Below, piece by piece: positions 59,868 through 64,000 of a stretch of 64,000 bases of DNA (its first letter is position 1; each line of letters begins with the position of its first letter). Source of the stretch: JAHFDS01 sp964593795 (lineage in GTDB: Bacteria; Myxococcota_A; Polyangia; JAHFDS01). The notes under the pieces are model-generated. The model had not been told where the DNA came from and did no database searches. It was given only the letters and a program-made list of their open reading frames with translations. A program made the translations under genes and the position numbers. The stretch is from the NCBI GenBank assembly GCA_964593795.1, contig CAZQJC010000347.1:1-64000 (forward strand), given 5' to 3'.

Positions 59868-60603
59868 CTACCTCATCGTCGACGACAACCGCGAGTTCGC
59901 GGAGAACCTCGCCGAGATCCTGGAGGACGGGCCCGATCGTGGCTGCGTGGCGAGCTCTGGGGACGAGGCGCTCGAGCTCGTGCGCGCGCGGCGCTTCGAC
60001 GCGCTGCTGACCGACATGCGCATGCCCGGCATGGGCGGCGCGGAGCTCGTGCACCGCGTGCGGCGGATCGACGCCGGGCTGCCGGCGATCGCGATCTCGG
60101 CCTACACGGAGGACGCGCAGATCGCCGCGGCGAGGCGCGAGGGCCTCCTGGCCGTCCTGCCCAAGCCCGTGGTCGTGGCGCACCTCCTCGACCTGCTCGG
60201 CAGGGCGCGCCGCGACGGGCTCGTGGCGCTCGTCGAGGACGATCTCGCGCTCGCGGACAACCTCGGCGAGGTGCTGCGCTCGCGCGGCTTCTCGGTGGTC
60301 GCGGCGACGTCGGTGCTCGAGACCGAGCGCCTCGGCGCGGTGCAGCCGTTCGCGGCCCTCGTGGACGTGCGTGTGCGTGGCGGCGCGGACGGGGAGGCGA
60401 TGCGTCGCCTCGGCCAGAAGTACCCCGGCCTGCCGATGATCGTGATCACCGGGCACCCGGACGCGGTCAAGCCGATCGAGTGCGTGGCCACCATCGAGAA
60501 GCCCTTCCAGACGACGCACGTGCTCGAGGTCCTCGAGGAGCTCCACCTCGCGCAGCGCGCCGGTGCGTCCCAGGGCACGCCGACCCCGGAGCAGCGGCTG
60601 TGA
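59860..60603 (+). CDS. Double-receiver response regulator
   Basis: 247 residues, ATG overlapping the kinase. REC1 (about 1-117): VDDN, phospho-acceptor D52 in LLTDMRMP, K102 in LPKPV. REC2 (about 121-230): VEDDLALADN, acceptor D169 in ALVDVRVRGG (MP replaced by R-V), TIEKPF. No output domain. It probably shuttles phosphate between the two flanking kinases or acts as a phosphate sink. The next start overlaps its stop (GTGA). Confidence 0.93.
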   Translation: MRDYLIVDDNREFAENLAEILEDGPDRGCVASSGDEALELVRARRFDALLTDMRMPGMGGAELVHRVRRIDAGLPAIAISAYTEDAQIAAARREGLLAVLPKPVVVAHLLDLLGRARRDGLVALVEDDLALADNLGEVLRSRGFSVVAATSVLETERLGAVQPFAALVDVRVRGGADGEAMRRLGQKYPGLPMIVITGHPDAVKPIECVATIEKPFQTTHVLEVLEELHLAQRAGASQGTPTPEQRL

Positions 60604-61673
60604 GCACGGTCCTCCTGGTCGACGACAACGCGGCGTTCGTCGAGAACTTCGAGGAGATCCTGAGCGCCGAGGGCTACGCGGTGCGCAGCGCCGGCACCGT
60701 CGCGGCCGCGCGCGCGGCGGCGGGGAAGGGCTTCCAGGTCGCGCTGGTCGACGTGCGCCTGCCCGACGGCGACGGCGTCGCCTGCGCGGCCGATCTCAAG
60801 CAGTCCTGGCCGGAGGCCGAGGTCATCCTGCTCACCGGATTCGCGTCCCTCGAGTCGGCCCAGGCGGCGGTCCGCGCGGGCGCGTGGGCCTACCTCACCA
60901 AGCCCTGCGCGACGCCGGACCTCCTGCTCGCCGTCGGCCAGGCGGTGCGGCACATCGACGAGAAGGCGGAGCTCCGCAGGCGCGCGCAGCAGGCGGAGCG
61001 CCTCGCCACGATCGGGCAGCTCAGCGCCAGCCTCTCGCACGAGATCAAGAACCCGCTCAACGCGGCGGCGCTGCAGCTCTCGCTCCTCGAGCGGCGGGTG
61101 CGCAAGCTCGAGGGCGCGACGCAGGAGACGCTGCTCGGGCCGCTCGGCCTCGTGCAGCACGAGATCGGACGCTTGAACGACATGCTCGAGGGCTTCCTGC
61201 AGTACGCCAGGCCCCGCGAGCTCAACGCCCGGCCCGTCGACGCCTGCACGCTCGCCGCACACGTGATCGAGCTCTTGCGCCCGCAGGCCGAGCACGCGGG
61301 CGTGCACCTCGAGGGCGCGCTGCCGGGGAGCGTCATGGTCGCGGGCGACGCGAGCCGGCTGCAGCAGGCGCTGCTGAACTTGACCCTCAACGCCATCCAG
61401 GCCGTGCCGCGGGACGGCTGGGTCCGCATCGAGGTGGTGGGCGGCGATCCGGTCGAGATCCGCGTCGAGGACTCGGGGGACGGCGTCCCCGAGGCCCTCC
61501 GCGAGCGCATGTTCGAGCCGTTCTTCACGACCAAGGCTGGCGGCTCGGGCCTGGGCTTGCCCCTCTCGCGCGCGATCGCGATGCAGCACGGCGGCGATCT
61601 GACCGAGGAGTCCCGGGGCGACGGTGCGTGCTTCGTGCTGCGGATCCCCCCGCTGCGCGTCGCGGACTGTTGA
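60600..61673 (+). CDS. Receiver-histidine kinase hybrid (REC-HisKA-HATPase)
   Basis: 357 residues from GTG 60600. REC at the N-terminus: LLVDDN, D51 in ALVDVRLPDGDG, LTKPCA. A coiled segment leads to HisKA with H147 in LSHEIKNPLNA, then HATPase: N-box LLNLTLNAIQAVP, G1 DSGDGVP, and GGSGLGLPLSRAI. A soluble kinase whose activity is presumably set by phosphorylation of its own receiver. It ends the globin-sensor operon; the final output regulator is not encoded here. Confidence 0.93.
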   Translation: MSTVLLVDDNAAFVENFEEILSAEGYAVRSAGTVAAARAAAGKGFQVALVDVRLPDGDGVACAADLKQSWPEAEVILLTGFASLESAQAAVRAGAWAYLTKPCATPDLLLAVGQAVRHIDEKAELRRRAQQAERLATIGQLSASLSHEIKNPLNAAALQLSLLERRVRKLEGATQETLLGPLGLVQHEIGRLNDMLEGFLQYARPRELNARPVDACTLAAHVIELLRPQAEHAGVHLEGALPGSVMVAGDASRLQQALLNLTLNAIQAVPRDGWVRIEVVGGDPVEIRVEDSGDGVPEALRERMFEPFFTTKAGGSGLGLPLSRAIAMQHGGDLTEESRGDGACFVLRIPPLRVADC

Positions 61674-61676
61674 CGT

Positions 61677-61700
61677 GTGGCCGCCTCAGAAGGCGGCCAC
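61677..61700 (+). terminator. Perfect hairpin after phosphorelay operon
   Basis: Arms GTGGCCGCCT and AGGCGGCCAC with loop CAGA begin three bases after the stop codon. Very stable; no U-run. Confidence 0.7.
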
Positions 61701-61702
61701 CA

Positions 61703-61723
61703 GGAAGGGCACGCTGCCCTTCC
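61703..61723 (+). terminator. Second tandem hairpin
   Basis: Arms GGAAGGGCA and TGCCCTTCC with a 3-base loop, followed by a C-rich run, and on the opposite strand located after the desaturase gene end. May terminate transcription from both sides. Confidence 0.6.
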
Positions 61724-61746
61724 CCCGCCCGGGCCAAGCCCGGTCG

Positions 61747-61812
61747 GGCCCCCCAACCTGCGTCTACGCTCGCTACGCTCGCTACGCCCTTGCGGCTCGC
61801 TCTCGCTCGCCT
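61747..61812 (+). repeat. Intergenic repeat element, copy 2
   Basis: Matches the element at 57038-57097 in opposite orientation; the perfect core TACGCCCTTGCGGCTCGC lies at 61783-61800. An extra CGCTACGCT unit makes this copy slightly longer. Confidence 0.8.
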
Positions 61813-61862
61813 TCTCGGTGGGCTGCTCCCGCGGCGGCCTGCCGAGGCCGCCCATCGTCAAA

Positions 61863-63350
61863 TCACTCCATGATCTCTCCGGCGCGGAGCGGGACGAACG
61901 TGCGGCCCGACTCGGCGCAGAGGAGCTGTACGGCCTGGCGCCCCGACGCGAGCGCGGTCGGCACGCCGCCGCCTGGCTCGACCCACTGCCCGGCCATGTA
62001 GAAGCCGCCGAGGCCGCGCAGGCGCTTGTCGATGTGGCCGAAGAAGGCCTCCGGCGTCGGGATCCAGCCCTCGTAGGCGCCGCGCCAGGAGCGCGCCATC
62101 GTCCAGTACGTCAGCGGCGTGGCGACGTCCGTCACGCGCACCGCCCCGGCGACGCCCGGCAACTGGCGATCGATCTGCTCGAGCGCGAGGCGCGCCGCCT
62201 CGTCCTTCTCCGCGCCGTAGCGGGTGCCGCGCGTGGCCCACCAGCCGTAGTCGGTCGGCAGGATGGCCTGCACGACCGCGTGGCCCGGCGGCGCGAAGAC
62301 CGGGTCGTCGTTGCACAGGCGCAGGTACAGCAGGTCGTTCGGGTAGCCGCCGATCGAGAAGGGCGCGAGCCCGTCGACGAGCAGGAGCTGCGGCTCGCCC
62401 TCGAGCGGCAGCGCGACGCCGAAGCTCGCGAGCACGATCGGCTGGAAGAGCTTCCAGCGCTCGAGGCGGCCGCGCGTCTCGTCCGCGGAGAAGCGCCCGC
62501 CGAGGAGGCGCAGCACGGTCTCGGGCGCGCTCGACGTGCAGATGACGTCGTCCGCCTCGATCTCGGTGCCGTCGCCGAGGCGAACGCCGACGGCCCGATC
62601 GGACCGCACGAGGACCTCGTCGACCGTCGAGTGCAGGCGGGTCTGGCCGCCGAGCCGGTGGTAGCCGTCCACGAGCGCGTCGCGGAAGGCGGCGGTGCCC
62701 CCGGTGGGCCGCGAGAGCCAGCCCCGCGAGAGGTAGCCGAGGATCATGAGGAGGAAGAGGGCGGGGGCCTCCGGGGGCACGAGCCGCGTGAGCAGCCTGC
62801 GCAGGCGCCGGTTCTGGAGGTGCTCGGCGGCCCACTCGCCCACCGACTTGCGGAAGCGGACGAGCGTGTCGAACTCGTGGCGCAGCTCCCAGAGCGCGGA
62901 GAGCCGGTTGCGCAGCGTCATGAGCTCGGCCGGCGCGTCGACCGGGGCGGGGATCTCGGCGATGCGCGCGGCCGCGTCGAGGAGCCCGAGCACCTCGTCA
63001 CGGTCCTCGGGCGCGAGCGCCACGAGGTCCGACGCGAGCGCCTGCAGGCTCGAGGTCACGTCCACCGAGAAGCCGGCCTGCGCCTCGCGGTAGGTGCAGA
63101 AGCGCTGGATGGGCCGCAGCGCCACGGCCCGGGTGATGCCGAGCTCGTCGTAGATGTGCGAGAACGCGCCCCCGGTCAGCCAGTGGATGCAGCCGTCGAT
63201 CGTGTACGGCCCGCGCGTCCACGCCGTGCAGACGCCGCCCAGGGCGAGGTTGTGCTCCACGATGGTGGCGTCGAGGCCACTGGCGCGCGCGTAGCAGCCG
63301 GCCGACAGCCCGGCGAGACCGCCACCGACGATGACGACGTGGGGCGCCAC
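61863..63350 (-). CDS. FAD-dependent phytoene-desaturase/retinol-saturase-like oxidoreductase
   Basis: 495 residues. N-terminal dinucleotide-binding motif VVIVGGGLAGLSAGCYARASGLDATIVEHN, then GGVCTAWTRGPYTIDGCIHWLTG, typical of CrtI/CrtO and retinol-saturase relatives. GGTAAFRDALVDGYHRLGGQTRLHSTVDEVLV and the terminal GFYMAGQWVEPGGGVPTALASGRQAVQLL complete the FAD fold. Substrate not known; carotenoid, isoprenoid or lipid desaturation/isomerisation are options. It starts seven bases after the CBS gene stop, so both are probably one transcript. Confidence 0.9.
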   Translation of the reverse strand: MAPHVVIVGGGLAGLSAGCYARASGLDATIVEHNLALGGVCTAWTRGPYTIDGCIHWLTGGAFSHIYDELGITRAVALRPIQRFCTYREAQAGFSVDVTSSLQALASDLVALAPEDRDEVLGLLDAAARIAEIPAPVDAPAELMTLRNRLSALWELRHEFDTLVRFRKSVGEWAAEHLQNRRLRRLLTRLVPPEAPALFLLMILGYLSRGWLSRPTGGTAAFRDALVDGYHRLGGQTRLHSTVDEVLVRSDRAVGVRLGDGTEIEADDVICTSSAPETVLRLLGGRFSADETRGRLERWKLFQPIVLASFGVALPLEGEPQLLLVDGLAPFSIGGYPNDLLYLRLCNDDPVFAPPGHAVVQAILPTDYGWWATRGTRYGAEKDEAARLALEQIDRQLPGVAGAVRVTDVATPLTYWTMARSWRGAYEGWIPTPEAFFGHIDKRLRGLGGFYMAGQWVEPGGGVPTALASGRQAVQLLCAESGRTFVPLRAGEIME

Positions 63351-63357
63351 GACGGCA

Positions 63358-63744
63358 CTAGCTCGCTTCCGCGAGCGCGCGCAGGGCGTCCGTGGTCGTG
63401 AAGATGCCCACCACGCGACCGCGCTGCAGGACGATCGCGGAGCCGCACTTCCGCGTCGCCATCTCGGCGGCCACCTTGCGCAGCAAGGCCCGCGGGCCCA
63501 CGCAGTAGGGCTCGGGCGTCATCGCGTCCTCGATGGTCACCGTCTGCGGGTCGACGTCCTTGATGGTCTCGACGAGGTGGAGGTCGCTCATCGTGACCAC
63601 GCCGACGACGTCTCCCCCGTCGAGCACCGGGAGGTGCCGGATCTGATGTGCCCGCATGAGCTCGTGTGCGGCCATGAGCGGCTGGGCGATGCCGATCGTG
63701 TGCGGGCTCGGGGTCATGTAGTCGGCGATGACGTGGTTCGACAT
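63358..63744 (-). CDS. CBS-pair protein
   Basis: 128 residues consisting of two CBS domains: YMTPSPHTIGIAQPLMAAHELMRAHQIRHLPVLDGGDVVGVVTMSDLH and DAMTPEPYCVGPRALLRKVAAEMATRKCGSAIVLQRGRVVGIFTTTDAL. CBS pairs bind adenosyl nucleotides such as AMP or SAM and regulate partners. GGGAGAGG precedes the ATG. It lies just upstream of the desaturase-like gene, which it might regulate; that is inference. Confidence 0.93.
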   Translation of the reverse strand: MSNHVIADYMTPSPHTIGIAQPLMAAHELMRAHQIRHLPVLDGGDVVGVVTMSDLHLVETIKDVDPQTVTIEDAMTPEPYCVGPRALLRKVAAEMATRKCGSAIVLQRGRVVGIFTTTDALRALAEAS

Positions 63745-63882
63745 GGCGGCCTCTCCCTTGACGTCCCGATCGACTTCCTTGCAGGTTGCGGACCTGCAGG
63801 TTGCGGACCTGGAGCGCCGGCGCGATCACGCGCAGGCGTTGCGGTCCCGGGTCGCGGACGCGCAACCGTCGCGGCGCGGCCT
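63745..63882. repeat. Spacer with 15-bp tandem repeat
   Basis: GCAGGTTGCGGACCT occurs twice head to tail (63781-63795 and 63796-63810), with related GTTGCGG / GGTCGCGGAC pieces up to 63870. The rest shows no gene. Confidence 0.8.
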
Positions 63883-64000
63883 TCACGGCGGGGGGGCGTC
63901 GAGCTCCAGCGACTCGAGGCGCCAGCGCGCATACGTGAGCTTCCTGCCGTCGATGAGCCAGCTCACCTCGACCCGGAACGGGACCTTGAGGCCGTCCGTG
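63883..64000 (-). CDS. C-terminal end of a protein, possibly LolA/outer-membrane lipoprotein-sorting-like (truncated)
   Basis: A leftward frame enters from the right edge and stops with TGA at 63885-63883. The visible 38 residues read TDGLKVPFRVEVSWLIDG and then RKLTYARWRLESLELDAPPP. The phrase DGLKVPFRVEV is reminiscent of the last strands of LolA-like or DUF4412-type periplasmic proteins, but the piece is too short to be sure. It is followed by the CBS gene on the same strand. Confidence 0.55.
   Translation of the reverse strand, partial: TDGLKVPFRVEVSWLIDGRKLTYARWRLESLELDAPPP

Overview
The window is a very GC-rich chromosomal segment that most likely comes from a myxobacterium (Myxococcota, probably the Polyangiales side). 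The reasons are Gly/Ala-rich lipoproteins with GGAGG-type linkers, a secreted protease with a MYXO-CTERM-like tail (Cys, membrane segment, Arg cluster), a Ser/Thr kinase fused to an AAA/TPR region, several beta-propeller lipoproteins, and a member of what looks like a Myxococcus paralogous family. No rRNA, tRNA, CRISPR array, insertion sequence or phage gene was recognised. Species was not inferred.

Layout. 1-11.6 kb: start of a repeat-bearing lipoprotein, subtilase with FG-GAP repeats, START protein, nitronate monooxygenase-like enzyme, GNAT-nucleotidyltransferase fusion, deacetylase-like lipoprotein, a three-gene ABC-2 exporter and a small myxobacterial protein. 11.9-16.2 kb: a leftward operon of HAD phosphatase, nadC, birA, an anchored protein and an NtrC-type regulator. 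16.3-25.5 kb: large PknK-like kinase, methyltransferase, amidase, beta-propeller lipoprotein.

25.6-43.95 kb is a type VI secretion (T6SS) accessory island without core sheath or baseplate genes: three different VgrG proteins in tandem, a Cys-rich candidate cargo, a propeller protein, a WGR protein, a TsiV-like (DUF3396) candidate immunity protein, a PAAR-like DUF4150 tip, a HEAT-repeat protein, DUF2169, a ketoacyl-synthase-like protein that appears to lack its catalytic residues, a GcvH-like lipoyl-domain protein and a small conserved protein. The tip, cargo and immunity genes fit an effector-delivery set. The role of the synthase-like and lipoyl-like pair is open.

44-55.3 kb: two secreted propeller proteins, PhyH dioxygenase, two MBL hydrolases, rubrerythrin-like protein, a catalytically degenerate aldo/keto reductase, an SRPBCC-like protein, an O-acyltransferase, and a divergent sulfur pair: a persulfide dioxygenase-rhodanese fusion facing a PF03601-type exporter fused to a cysteine-dioxygenase-like cupin. 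55.5-64 kb: two tandem paralogous secreted (probably outer-membrane) proteins, an overlapping three-gene phosphorelay (globin-coupled histidine kinase, double receiver, receiver-kinase hybrid), an FAD desaturase-like protein, a CBS protein and the end of another gene.

A recurrent feature is a TAnnnT hexamer followed by exactly six bases and then the start codon (nine cases on both strands), which suggests many monocistronic genes here are transcribed without a leader. Island and operon-internal genes instead show Shine-Dalgarno sequences or stop/start overlaps.
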